DNA from: Microbacterium sp. CSI-V
Lineage (GTDB): Bacteria > Actinomycetota > Actinomycetes > Actinomycetales > Microbacteriaceae
Assembly (NCBI RefSeq): GCF_001984105.1
Contig: NZ_MTQM01000008.1
Location: forward strand, 62,001 to 126,000
DNA length: 64,000 nucleotides
Direction of reading: 5' to 3'
Shown: positions 1 to 7,988 of the stretch, one piece after another
Layout of the letters: every line of letters begins with the position of its first letter
How positions within the stretch are numbered: the stretch's first letter is position 1
Position numbers and translations under genes: made by a program
Notes under the pieces: generated by a model
Told to the model about the DNA's origin: nothing
Database searches by the model: none
What the model saw: the letters and a program-made list of their open reading frames with translations, nothing else

Positions 1-1667
1 CTGATCACGGCGAGAAGAATCCCTGAGATCTGCAGTGGTGACGAGATTACCGTTTGCAGCGTCACCCACCAACTGCTGCCGGGGTCGGCCTCGCGCTGTG
101 CTTCCACCAATTCGAAAAGTTGAGGTACTGCGGGAACAGCAGCGAAGGTTGCCACGGCCAAACCAAACACGGCCACGTTCCGGGCACCTCTCGCGACTCG
201 GTCACTTGCTCGCGCTGCGGCACGATCACTGGAGAGTGAGAGCCCTTTGGAAACGGTTTGCAAAATCTCCGGCACGCCCAGCGTCCCCGCGACGTCCCGA
301 AAGATGTCTCGCGCGCCCCCAGCGCGCACGAATACTCCTCGCGCCTCCGCTTCCATGAACAAAGCCGTCTGGGAGAGCTCGGTGACTCGTCGACGTTTGG
401 AAGGTACCGTTCGAACCTCGCGTTCCACGCGCGTCGCCCGCCAATACAGCAGCAAGGCGTGCTCGTACAGCATCGTGAAGCTTAAGTCCTTAATCCCGGG
501 CTGCCACGGCCGCCAGTTCATGATCGTGGCGGAGGCGAGCGTGTGAAACATGCTGTGGTCATCGAAGGAGGCGAAGTCCCGCAATGTGACGTCACGAAGG
601 CGGCGGCCGCCCGGCGCGACCCCTTCTCGGGCTACGAGATTTGCCAACTCGGCTGGGTGTTGCTGCGCCCAGTCCGCGCAGCAACTGTCTGCCTCAGCTA
701 TGACGACGGGGTATCCGTTCCATCCGCCGCCCAGCGTCGCGGAGATGTGACCGGCGACATTGTCAGCAAGAAAGCTCATGTACTCGGCAACGGTTGATGG
801 CTCTTCGTCATGTTGAAGACGGCGATAGCGGACACCCGCGACTGGCGCTTCCAGCCAGTCGCCTCCCGCCCACGTTGCACCGGCGGGCCGGAATGTTTCC
901 GGCACCTCGGACCTGCGAATCAGTGGTTCGTCCATGTTGGCGCCGTAGACGACCTGGCTCACGGTTGCGTGACGCGGGAGCTCGAACCCGGCAACAAGTT
1001 GAATGACGCCGTCACGGTGCAGGAGCAGGCGCGGTTCGACTGTGATCTCGGTGGAGGTCCCGTCGATGACAATCTCGTGGGACGTGGGTCGCAGGAACAG
1101 GCGAACAAAGTGGTCCTCGGCTTGTGCGTCCCCACCGAACAAGTCAGCGTCGAGGAAGCGCTCGGACACGGTGACCTTCTGTGACTCAAGGAGGAGCGCC
1201 TCGACCTCGTCCCAGGGATCGGCGCCATTCTCATCGGCCTCGGGCTGAGCAGACGCCTCGGGATCCTCGTTGCGCATTCCGCGAATGAGGAAGACGAGAG
1301 CGCGCGCCAAGAGGATGGGATGAAACATCACGGCTGCGAGGAGTGACCGCCAGGTGGTGATGGTCTCGACGAAGGCCGCCGTGGCGCGAGCTCTGGCGAC
1401 CGACGCGTCGATTCGGGCAAGCGACGGCGCGAGGCGAACCTTGTCTTCACTCGGCCACGCTCCTGTGGTGGCTACTTCGGCCTCGAGAAGCATCTGCGTC
1501 GCTTTGCCGAGATTGAGCGGCTTGGCGGTCCCCTGTGTGTAGACGAAGTAGACCGTGGCGCGTCGCAATCGCGCCAAGTGGGCGGGGCGAGTTTCCTCGC
1601 GCTCAACCGGAACGGCCGCTGGTCGAATTAGCCGTGCGATCGCTCGCTTAATGTCTGATGCGATCAT
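1..1667 (-). CDS. Large putative membrane protein, cut by the left window edge
   Basis: I translated this frame by hand from ATG at 1667 down to position 3 and found no stop, giving about 555 visible codons; the 3' end lies outside the window. A GGGGGAG stretch precedes the ATG. Three hydrophobic segments are visible: about residues 107-130 (SLLAAVMFHPILLARAL), 497-515 (NVAVFGLAVATFAAV) and 540-555. The middle part is soluble, Trp-rich and charged. Codons such as TTA, CTA, GTT and ATA are used far more than in neighbouring genes, which suggests foreign origin. The frame stays open and protein-like upstream of 1667 to a stop at 1890-1892 with no ATG, GTG or TTG, so the gene may have lost its original 5' end. 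I recognise no family and assign no function. Confidence 0.7.
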   Translation of the reverse strand, partial: MIASDIKRAIARLIRPAAVPVEREETRPAHLARLRRATVYFVYTQGTAKPLNLGKATQMLLEAEVATTGAWPSEDKVRLAPSLARIDASVARARATAAFVETITTWRSLLAAVMFHPILLARALVFLIRGMRNEDPEASAQPEADENGADPWDEVEALLLESQKVTVSERFLDADLFGGDAQAEDHFVRLFLRPTSHEIVIDGTSTEITVEPRLLLHRDGVIQLVAGFELPRHATVSQVVYGANMDEPLIRRSEVPETFRPAGATWAGGDWLEAPVAGVRYRRLQHDEEPSTVAEYMSFLADNVAGHISATLGGGWNGYPVVIAEADSCCADWAQQHPAELANLVAREGVAPGGRRLRDVTLRDFASFDDHSMFHTLASATIMNWRPWQPGIKDLSFTMLYEHALLLYWRATRVEREVRTVPSKRRRVTELSQTALFMEAEARGVFVRAGGARDIFRDVAGTLGVPEILQTVSKGLSLSSDRAAARASDRVARGARNVAVFGLAVATFAAVPAVPQLFELVEAQREADPGSSWWVTLQTVISSPLQISGILLAVI

Positions 1668-1933
1668 TACTCCCCCAGCGCGCCCACCCGGGCTCAGGAT
1701 GCGATGAGCAATCTTCTCAGCCAGACTGTCACCCGTCGTGTTGCCCGGGTCGACGATTCGATCGACGCTGTGTGTCTCGAATCGCTCCCTTGCAAGGCGT
1801 CTCGCCGCTCTCCCGCGCCACGTCGCATCGGCCGCGATTCCCCATCCCGGGCCATTCTCGAGACTACGTGTCCCAACCGCCTGAGACGCTCATGATGCGG
1901 GAGGTTGGTTGCGAGACGGAGAAGTGGTCGGAC
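1668..1933. other. Gap between the left-edge gene and the resolvase remnant
   Basis: No intact gene is visible. On the minus strand, bases 1668-1889 continue the reading frame of the left-edge membrane protein without a stop. The peptide looks coding (for example VDPGNTTGDSLAEKIAHRI) but has no start codon, consistent with a truncated or rearranged 5' end. Around 1873-1909 there is an imperfect dyad (CAACCGCCT facing GGGAGGTTG) with no clear meaning. Confidence 0.45.
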
Positions 1934-2325
1934 ATGACCGAACTCATCGACTACGCGCGAGTGTCAACGAAAACGCAGACCACCGACCGATCAGTGACCG
2001 ACCGGGTGGCCGCCGGAGAAGCCGCGACGACCTCTACCTCGACCACGGCGTCTCCGGCGCAGCGCCTCACGCCGAGGGTTCGATCGAGCGCTGGCAGCAC
2101 TCGAGGCAGGCGACGCCCTGGTCATCACGACCCTAGACCAGCCCGGCCGATCGACAGAACTTGCTCGCCTTCGCCGATGGACTCCGGAGCTGCGGTGCGG
2201 GCCTGCGCGTTCAACCTCGGCCGCGACGACGTCGACGCCGGACAACCCGCCGTGCAGGTTGCTCGCGACCTCGCATGTCCCGTGCGACCTTCTACCGACG
2301 AAGCCCCGCGCTGGCGAACGGCTGA
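1934..2325 (+). pseudogene. Degraded serine resolvase/invertase (Tn3-type recombinase) remnant
   Basis: The pieces of a small serine recombinase are all here but in different frames. ATG 1934 opens MTELIDYARVSTKTQ, which keeps the catalytic Ser of the YARVST motif. The frame then shifts to DDLYLDHGVSGA, shifts again to FDRALAALEAGDALVITTLD and GRSTE, then to LLAFADGLR and NLGRDDVD. About 60-70 codons of the central helix region are missing before QVARDLA and MSRATFYRRSPALANG, which ends at TGA 2323-2325. The final pieces are the C-terminal helix-turn-helix of the family. At least four frameshifts plus the deletion make it non-functional. It marks a former transposon or integrative element at the edge of the accessory region. 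Confidence 0.85.
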
Positions 2326-2354
2326 GAGGCGATGGTCGACGCAGAGACACGCGC

Positions 2355-2380
2355 GACGCTCCCGGTCGGGGGCGTTCTTT
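2355..2380 (+). terminator. Possible rho-independent terminator after the resolvase remnant
   Basis: A short GC stem (ACGCTCCC facing GGGGGCGT, one G-U pair, loop about GGTC) is followed by TCTTT. It lies 30 bases after the resolvase stop. The rest of 2326-2474 shows no gene or repeat. Confidence 0.4.
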
Positions 2381-2474
2381 CCAAGCGCGAGGCCTCTGAT
2401 GTGCTCTTCCCCCGCCCGTCGACCAACCGCACGACGGCCCCTTCGACCGCACCCTTCCTGGTTACCCGCGCGCC

Positions 2475-2906
2475 TCACCAGCCGCGGAGGCGCTTCGCCG
2501 GCAGCAGGTCGCTCATCGCCACCGCGACGGTGTCGTCGCCGCGGGTGATCCAGACGCGCGCGTCGGGCCAGTAGTCAGTGAGCAGTTCGGCGCACACGCC
2601 GCACGGCTCGATCACGTGCTCGCTGCCGCCCGGGCGGCGCAGCACACTCACCCCGGCCAAGACGGTCCCGGCGGAAGCGATCACGTTGCCCGCGGCGACG
2701 CCCTCGGCGCACACCGAGGAGCGGCGGGCCGAGCCGTCGACGTGCACGCCCGTGACGATCCGGCCGTCGGCGAGCCGGAACGCGGCCACCACCTCGTGCC
2801 GGCCCTCGCGGTAGACCGCGCCGAGCTGCGTCCGCGCGGCCTCGAGCAGCTCGGCATCCGCGTCGGACATCGCCGCGGGACGCCCGAGCGGCGGCCGATG
2901 GGTCAC
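2475..2906 (-). CDS. Cytidine/blasticidin deaminase-like protein
   Basis: Zinc-dependent deaminase of the cytidine deaminase fold, predicted to hydrolyse an exocyclic amine to a carbonyl in the cytoplasm. The catalytic motif CAE (Cys ligand plus proton-shuttling Glu) and the PCGVC motif supplying the other two Cys ligands are intact, as in CDA-type enzymes (Cys-Ala-Glu ... Pro-Cys-x-x-Cys). It is about 131-143 residues, the normal size. GTG 2906 overlaps the upstream stop as GTGA and suggests translational coupling; ATG 2870 (MSDADAELL) is the alternative start. It is the last gene of the transporter operon, so the substrate is more likely a catabolic intermediate than a nucleoside. The substrate itself is unknown. 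Confidence 0.75.
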   Translation of the reverse strand: MTHRPPLGRPAAMSDADAELLEAARTQLGAVYREGRHEVVAAFRLADGRIVTGVHVDGSARRSSVCAEGVAAGNVIASAGTVLAGVSVLRRPGGSEHVIEPCGVCAELLTDYWPDARVWITRGDDTVAVAMSDLLPAKRLRGW

Positions 2907-3673
2907 ACCGGCACCGCGATGCGCATGATGCGGGCGTAGTTGCCACCCTCGACGAGGGCGCGGTCGGCGGCATCCGGGATCGCCTTCGCGATCTTCATGC
3001 GCTCGAGGTCGAAGTCCGACCCCGGCCACTCCGAACCCATGAGGATCTTCTCGGGCCCGAGCCGCGCGTACGCGCGCTTCACGTCGGCCATGAGGGTCGC
3101 GGAGGTCTCGAGGTACACGTTCTCGCGGCGCTCGGCCACGATGATCGCCTCGGGCACGTTCCAGACGGCACCCATGTGGGCGATGATCGTCGGCACGTCG
3201 GGGTGGTCCTTGGCGATCTCCTCGATCGAGAACGGCGCGCAGAAGGCGTCGTCGAGCGCGTTGATGATGACGGCCATGCCGTTCGCGGCGCACGCGCGGA
3301 ACACCGGGTCGAGCAGGCCGTGGTCGGCGACGTGGTAGCCGTGCATGCTCGGGTGGAGCTTCAGACCCCGGATGCCGGCATCCGCGAGTCGCTGGATCTC
3401 CTCGACGGCGTCGTCGGCCTGCGGCATGACCTGCCCGAACCCGATGAACCGGTCGGGGTGGGCGTCCTGCAGCCCGATGATGAAGTCGTTCTCGATGCGC
3501 TGCGCGAGCGAGCACACCATCGCCATGTCGACGCCGGCGGCATCCATGCGCGAGAGAATCCGCTGCGGATCGAACGGGACGTGGGCCGGCGGCTCCTCAC
3601 CGGGGCGTGCGCCGGTCAAGTAGTCGGAGCGGCCCCGGACGTCTTGGGTGGTGTTGTAGGCGTCGATGATCAT
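2903..3673 (-). CDS. Amidohydrolase_2 (TIM-barrel, PF04909-like) protein with altered metal site
   Basis: A 256-residue protein of the amidohydrolase_2 group that includes 2-pyrone-4,6-dicarboxylate hydrolase and ACMS decarboxylase. Family landmarks are GLKLHP (about 103-108), AHMG (165-168) and GSEWP (213-217). Several expected metal ligands are missing: the N-terminal D-A-H-x-H is MIIDAYNT, the strand-5 His is Asn (VIINA), and the strand-8 Asp (GSDxP) is Glu. Only the AHMG His looks conserved. It may bind without hydrolysing, or use an unusual mechanism. ATG 3673 follows AGGAG by five bases. It lies 44 bases after the ABC ATPase stop and overlaps the deaminase start. Confidence 0.75.
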   Translation of the reverse strand: MIIDAYNTTQDVRGRSDYLTGARPGEEPPAHVPFDPQRILSRMDAAGVDMAMVCSLAQRIENDFIIGLQDAHPDRFIGFGQVMPQADDAVEEIQRLADAGIRGLKLHPSMHGYHVADHGLLDPVFRACAANGMAVIINALDDAFCAPFSIEEIAKDHPDVPTIIAHMGAVWNVPEAIIVAERRENVYLETSATLMADVKRAYARLGPEKILMGSEWPGSDFDLERMKIAKAIPDAADRALVEGGNYARIMRIAVPV

Positions 3674-3717
3674 GGGCACTCCTGGCAGTCGAGGGGAAGG
3701 AAAAGGGGGATCCGGGT

Positions 3718-4776
3718 TCAGACCGGGACGGGGATCGCGGCCGTCGCGACGGCTTCGATGAGGTGGACGCGCTCGGGGGTGCCGCACGCCAGGCGCACGC
3801 GCTCCCCCACGGCGAGCGCCGACAGGTCGGTAGACGGAGAGAGGGAGGCGACGACCTTGCGCCCGTACGGGGTCACGAGCTCGAGGCGGTAGCGCGAGCC
3901 CTGGAAGCTCACGAGCCGCACCGTCCCCTCGACCGACCAGACCGGGGTGGTCTCGCCGGGGGCGACGACGCTCATGTCCTCGGGACGCAGCACCGCCGTG
4001 GCATCCACGATCAGGCCGGCGGTGTCGTCGACGAGCGCGCCGTCGGAGACGGGGAGGAGGTTCGCCTCGCCGAGGAAGCTCGCCACGTAGGCGTTGACGG
4101 GCCGGCGGTAGAGGTCTTCGGGCGTGGCGACCTGCACGAGGCGGCCCTCGTGCATGATCGCGACGCGGTCCGACATCGTCAGCGCCTCGGTCTGGTCGTG
4201 CGTGACCGAAACGGTGGTGATGCCGACCTTCCGCTGGATGCGGGTGATCTCCACCTGCATCTGTTCGCGCAGCTGCTTGTCGAGGGCGGCCATGGGCTCG
4301 TCCAGGAGCAGGATGCCGGGGTTGGCGGCGAGCGCGCGGGCCAGGGCCACGCGCTGGCGCTGTCCGCCCGAGAGCGACGCCGGCGAGCGATCGGCCATGC
4401 CGGGGAGCTGCACGAGCGACAGCATCTCGTCGGCGACCGCGCGACGCTCCTTGACCGGGCGCCGGGCCGCGAGCAGCGGGAAGGCGACGTTGTCGCCGAT
4501 GTTCAGATGCGGGAACAGGGCGTACGACTGGAACACGACGCCGACGTTGCGCTTCTGCGGGGCGAGACGTTCGACGTTCTTCCCGTCGAAGGCGACGTGA
4601 CCGGCATCCACCGCCTGGAGCCCGGCGATGACGTTGAGCAGCGTCGACTTGCCGCTGCCGCTCGCGCCGAGGAGGGTGACGAACTCCCCCGGCTGGACGT
4701 CGAGCGAGACGCCCTTGAGGACGTGGTTGGCGCCGAGTGTGACCTCGACGTCGGTGACGGAGAGTGCGACGGTCAT
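3718..4776 (-). CDS. potA: ABC transporter ATP-binding protein, PotA type
   Basis: Energises import of the substrate captured by the binding protein encoded at 6732-7805. The 352-residue protein has Walker A GASGSGKST (37-45), a Q-loop in VVFQSY, the ABC signature LSGGQ (135-139), Walker B ILLLDEP and a C-terminal TOBE-type domain. This is the architecture of spermidine/putrescine and related ATPases. ATG 4776 overlaps the permease stop by four bases (ATGA). The gene symbol reflects family resemblance only; the cargo could be another amine or a small nitrogen compound. Confidence 0.88.
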   Translation of the reverse strand: MTVALSVTDVEVTLGANHVLKGVSLDVQPGEFVTLLGASGSGKSTLLNVIAGLQAVDAGHVAFDGKNVERLAPQKRNVGVVFQSYALFPHLNIGDNVAFPLLAARRPVKERRAVADEMLSLVQLPGMADRSPASLSGGQRQRVALARALAANPGILLLDEPMAALDKQLREQMQVEITRIQRKVGITTVSVTHDQTEALTMSDRVAIMHEGRLVQVATPEDLYRRPVNAYVASFLGEANLLPVSDGALVDDTAGLIVDATAVLRPEDMSVVAPGETTPVWSVEGTVRLVSFQGSRYRLELVTPYGRKVVASLSPSTDLSALAVGERVRLACGTPERVHLIEAVATAAIPVPV

Positions 4777-5645
4777 TCGATGACTCCTTCCGGGCGGACC
4801 GCCGCGGTGCGGGCGCGCTCGCGGCGTGCTCCGGACCGGCGCGATGCGCGGCCGATGACGAGGGGGACGACCGCGAGGACCACGATCGCGAGGACGGAGA
4901 CGAGCGTCGAGGCCGCCGTCAGCTCCGGGGAGAACGCCTCGGATGCCGCGTTCAGCATCTTCAGCGGGAGGGTCTGCACTCCCGGTGGCAGCAGGAAGAC
5001 CGCCAGCACGACCTCGTCGAACACGACGACGAACGCGAACAGCGCGCCCGAGAGGATGTAGGGCAGCAGGGCCGGGAGCTCGATCTTCCACAGCACGAGC
5101 GGCCAGCGGGCACCAAGGGTCCAGGCGGCCGGCCGGAGAGCCGGGTCGATGCGCGCGACGCCGCCCGAGACGATGACGAACACGTACGGCAGCGCGAGGA
5201 GCGCGTGGCCGAGGACCAGGGTGAGCACCGAGCCGCGGAGGAACGACAGCTCGGACCCGGCGCCGTAGAGTCCGACGGCGTACGCGATCGGCGGGAGGGC
5301 GATCGGGACGATGAACAGGGTCCGGATCCACCGCTGGGCGGCACGGCTGCGGACCCGCGTGAGGCCGATGGCGCCCACCGCTCCCAGCACGGTGGCCAGG
5401 AGCGTGGCGGCGGCGCTCTCCCACAGCGAGAAGGTGAAGGCGTTCATCCAGCGCCGGTCGCCGAGGACCTTCGCGTACCACTGCAGGGAGAACCCGTCCG
5501 GCGGGAAGAGGATGAAGCCGCCCTGCGTCCACGAGGTGGACACCAGGATGAGGAACGGCACGATCAGGAGCAGGCTCGCCAGCAGCGCGACGAAGATGAC
5601 GGGGATCCGCCAGGCGCCCAGGCTCCGGGCAACGGTGGTCGTCAT
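4773..5645 (-). CDS. potC: ABC transporter permease, PotC type
   Basis: A 290-residue inner-membrane permease with about six transmembrane segments, starting MTTTVARSLGAWRIPVIFVALL. The central cytoplasmic loop includes GAVGAIGLTRVRSRAAQRW and the EAA-like coupling region around DPALRPAAWTLGARWPLVLW, which docks on the ATPase. This matches the second permease of polyamine-type importers. The start follows the first permease stop by one base (TGACATG), and the stop overlaps the ATPase start. Confidence 0.87.
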   Translation of the reverse strand: MTTTVARSLGAWRIPVIFVALLASLLLIVPFLILVSTSWTQGGFILFPPDGFSLQWYAKVLGDRRWMNAFTFSLWESAAATLLATVLGAVGAIGLTRVRSRAAQRWIRTLFIVPIALPPIAYAVGLYGAGSELSFLRGSVLTLVLGHALLALPYVFVIVSGGVARIDPALRPAAWTLGARWPLVLWKIELPALLPYILSGALFAFVVVFDEVVLAVFLLPPGVQTLPLKMLNAASEAFSPELTAASTLVSVLAIVVLAVVPLVIGRASRRSGARRERARTAAVRPEGVIE

Positions 5646-5646
5646 G

Positions 5647-6525
5647 TCAGCCCCACTTCTCGCTCACCTTGAACAGGCGGTCGGCGACGAGGTAGATGAG
5701 CATCGTCCCCCCGACCAGCAGGATGCTCATGGCCGCCGCCAGGTCGGGGCGGTCGGCCTTGCTCATCTGCGCGTTGATGACGCCGGAGACGGTCATGTTG
5801 GCGGGGCCGCCGAGCAGCAGCGGCGTGACGTAGAAGCCGAGCGACATCACGAACACCAGGACGCCGCCGCTGATGACCGAGGGCACGATGTGCGGCCAGG
5901 TCACCGTGCGGAAGGTCAGGAGCGGACCGGCGCCGAAGATCGTGGCGGCGTTGAGCTGCTCCTTGTCGATCGACTGGAGGGAGCTCATCACGGGCAGCAC
6001 CGCGAACGGGAGCATGACCGCGATCATCGCGGGGTACATGCCGGCGACGGTCTGGTAGATCTCCACGGGCTGGTCACCGAAACCGATGACGCCCAGGAAC
6101 CAGTGGATCGCCCCCTTCGGGAGTTCCAGCAGCACCCACCCGAACGAGCGCACCATGACCGACGTCCACAGCGAGAGCAGGAGCGCGGCCAGGAGGGCGA
6201 CGCGGAGCCAGGCCGGCGACGTCACGATCGCGAGCGCGTAGGCGGCCCCGAGGATCATGGTGAGCACCATCGTCACCACCGCGATCACGATCGTGCGGCC
6301 CAGGGAGCCGAGGAACGCCGGCACGGCGAACGCCTCGGGGTACGCGGAACCGCCGCCCTCGAACGACATCGCGATGAGGGCGATCATCGGGACGCCGAGG
6401 GCGATGGCGAAGAAGGCCAGGGGCGGCCACACGAGCCAGCGGACCTCGGCTCGGCTGATCCCGCCGCGGAGGCCGCCGGCGGACCGCGCCCGCGGCATCC
6501 TCGTGGCTAAGGTCGCACTGCTCAC
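5647..6525 (-). CDS. potB: ABC transporter permease, PotB type
   Basis: A 292-residue permease with about six transmembrane segments (for example VRWLVWPPLAFFAIALG and IVIAVVTMVLTMILGAAYALAI). The EAA-like loop NAATIFGAGPLLTFRTVTWP is typical of the first permease of PotABCD importers. GTG 6525 is chosen because GAGGAG lies nine bases upstream; the ATG at 6533 is out of frame and stops after three codons. The upstream gap to the binding-protein gene holds a strong hairpin and two operator-like palindromes, so permease expression may be set separately from the binding protein. Confidence 0.87.
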   Translation of the reverse strand: MSSATLATRMPRARSAGGLRGGISRAEVRWLVWPPLAFFAIALGVPMIALIAMSFEGGGSAYPEAFAVPAFLGSLGRTIVIAVVTMVLTMILGAAYALAIVTSPAWLRVALLAALLLSLWTSVMVRSFGWVLLELPKGAIHWFLGVIGFGDQPVEIYQTVAGMYPAMIAVMLPFAVLPVMSSLQSIDKEQLNAATIFGAGPLLTFRTVTWPHIVPSVISGGVLVFVMSLGFYVTPLLLGGPANMTVSGVINAQMSKADRPDLAAAMSILLVGGTMLIYLVADRLFKVSEKWG

Positions 6526-6600
6526 GGGTTCATGCTCCTCGGTCGAGATTGCGGGGGAGTTTCCCCCGGGAGGGATCCGTGTCGGCGGGGTCAGCCGACA

Positions 6601-6635
6601 TTGTGGATCCAAAGTTAGCTCTTGTGGATCCGATT
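6601..6635. promoter_or_regulatory. Operator pair A upstream of the permease operon
   Basis: Two sites, TTGTGGATCCAAAG (6601) and TTGTGGATCCGATT (6622), have GGATCC cores at 6605 and 6626, 21 bp apart. On the minus strand a TAACTT hexamer, a possible -10, sits between them. The same paired arrangement occurs at three other promoters of this region, so these are likely binding sites for the GntR/FCD regulator encoded at 22884. A lone GGATCC lies at 6573. Confidence 0.65.
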
Positions 6636-6683
6636 GTAAACGGGCCGTGTTTCCGGCGGGTAACAGCGCACCCGGAAACAGCG

Positions 6684-6715
6684 GAAGGGCGCCTCCCCGG
6701 GGGGAGACGCCCTTC
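6684..6715 (-). terminator. Strong hairpin between binding-protein and permease genes
   Basis: A 15-bp stem (GAAGGGCGCCTCCCC facing GGGGAGACGCCCTTC, one mismatch on DNA) with a two-base GG loop begins 16 bases after the binding-protein stop. No clear T run follows. It probably acts as an attenuator or as an mRNA 3' stabiliser, as is common between genes for abundant solute-binding proteins and their permeases. Confidence 0.6.
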
Positions 6716-6731
6716 GCGAAGGTGCGGGAGA

Positions 6732-7805
6732 TCAGCCCGCGAGCCACGCCGTGTAGGAGTTCAGCAGCAGGTCCGCGTTCTCGGCACGCCACTCCTCGCC
6801 GTACGACAGGAGGTTGGTGTGGGAGGGGGCGTTCACGACCTGCGACTTGACGTCGTCGGGGAGCTCGTCGAACACCGCGGGGTTCACGGGGCCGTAGCCG
6901 GTGCGCGTGGTGAAGACGGCCTGGCGGGCCGGGTCGTTGATCCACGAGGCGAGGGCCGCGACGGCATCCGGGTTCTTGGCCGACTTGGGGGAGACGAAGC
7001 CCGAGGGGATCGCGAAGGCCTGGTTCCACTGGACGGTGATGTCCTGCCCGGCGTTCTGCAGGGCACGGAACTGGCCCGTGACGGTCACGGCGATGGCCAC
7101 GCTGCCGCTGCTCAGCAGCTGCTGGGTCTCGGGGTAGGACTGGTAGAAGACGAGGCTGTCGCGGATCGAGTCCAGCTTCTTCTCCGCGCGCGGGATGTCC
7201 AGCGGGTAGAGGTCGGCCGGGTCGACGCCGTCCGCGATGAGGGCGATCTCGTACGAGGAGTCGTACGAGCCCGGGTCGCCGGGCCAGGCGCGCTTGCCGG
7301 GGAACTTCGTCGTGTCGAAGAAGTCGGCCCAGTCCTGGGGTCCGCCGTCCGGGAACGTCGAGGTCAGCCAGCCCTGCGCGATGCCGAAGACGAAGCCGCC
7401 GATGTAGTAGGGCCGGACGTTCTCGGGGAGGAGGCTCCCCTGGGCGTCCGCGGGGACCTCGGTGAGGTTGTCGAGGTTGGGCAGGATGTCGGAGATGCCG
7501 GCCTGGAAGATGTCGTAGTCGCCCTCCTCGCCCTTGAGCTCGCTCTTGTAGACGGCGTCCTCGATGCTCGTCGAGACGACATCGACACCGGTCTCGTCGA
7601 TGAAGCTGTCGAAGTACGCGACCTGGCGGCTCTCGTTCGTCGGCCCGCCGTAGTCGGCCCAGACGACCTGGCCGCTGAGGGCGGCACCGTCGCTGGAGGC
7701 GGGCTCGGAGCCGGTGGCGCCGGCGCAGCCGGCTGCCAGCAGGCTCATCGCGGCGAGTCCCGCGACGGTGGCGGCGATGCGCCGGGAGCGGTTCGGGGTC
7801 TTCAT
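6732..7805 (-). CDS. ABC transporter solute-binding lipoprotein, PotD-like
   Basis: Extracytoplasmic substrate receptor of the importer. The 357-residue protein starts with an n-region MKTPNRSRR, a hydrophobic core and the lipobox LLAAGC, so it should be a lipoprotein anchored at the membrane. The body (VVWADYGG, YDIFQAG, NPDAVAALASWINDP) matches the extracellular SBP_bac_8/PotD group used for polyamines and similar amines. ATG 7805 is the only start that gives a complete signal peptide. Operator pair B lies 112-137 bases upstream. The ligand is not deducible from sequence alone. Confidence 0.85.
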   Translation of the reverse strand: MKTPNRSRRIAATVAGLAAMSLLAAGCAGATGSEPASSDGAALSGQVVWADYGGPTNESRQVAYFDSFIDETGVDVVSTSIEDAVYKSELKGEEGDYDIFQAGISDILPNLDNLTEVPADAQGSLLPENVRPYYIGGFVFGIAQGWLTSTFPDGGPQDWADFFDTTKFPGKRAWPGDPGSYDSSYEIALIADGVDPADLYPLDIPRAEKKLDSIRDSLVFYQSYPETQQLLSSGSVAIAVTVTGQFRALQNAGQDITVQWNQAFAIPSGFVSPKSAKNPDAVAALASWINDPARQAVFTTRTGYGPVNPAVFDELPDDVKSQVVNAPSHTNLLSYGEEWRAENADLLLNSYTAWLAG

Positions 7806-7916
7806 GATGGGGGTACTCCTCGTGCTGTACGGATGGGGCGGCGCGGACGCGGCGCGTGTCGGGTCACGCGCCGCACGCGGCGGCCGGGTGGAGGATCATG
7901 GATGTATCTGGTGTGG

Positions 7917-7950
7917 AACTGGATCCAATATTGCAGGATTGGATCCTCTT
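7917..7950. promoter_or_regulatory. Operator pair B upstream of the binding-protein gene
   Basis: AACTGGATCCAATA and GATTGGATCCTCTT have GGATCC cores at 7921 and 7941, 20 bp apart, in the 183-base gap between the end of the long catabolic operon (7989) and the binding-protein start (7805). The AT-rich spacer CAATATTGCAGG-like segment between the cores could hold the -10. Same family as pairs A, C and D. Confidence 0.65.
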
Positions 7951-7988
7951 GTACATGCCGAGATTGTTTCGCGGATGTAAAACGTCGC

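Noticed and set aside
1658..2548. A 296-codon plus-strand frame through the left accessory region
   Set aside because: Only the piece from 1934 resembles a protein (start of a resolvase); the rest is out-of-frame translation of the same decayed gene and non-coding DNA.
3708..3713. Single GGATCC between the ABC ATPase and amidohydrolase genes
   Set aside because: It lacks a partner site 20-21 bp away and AT-rich flanks and lies inside an operon, so it was not counted as an operator. The single site at 6573 was excluded for the same reason.
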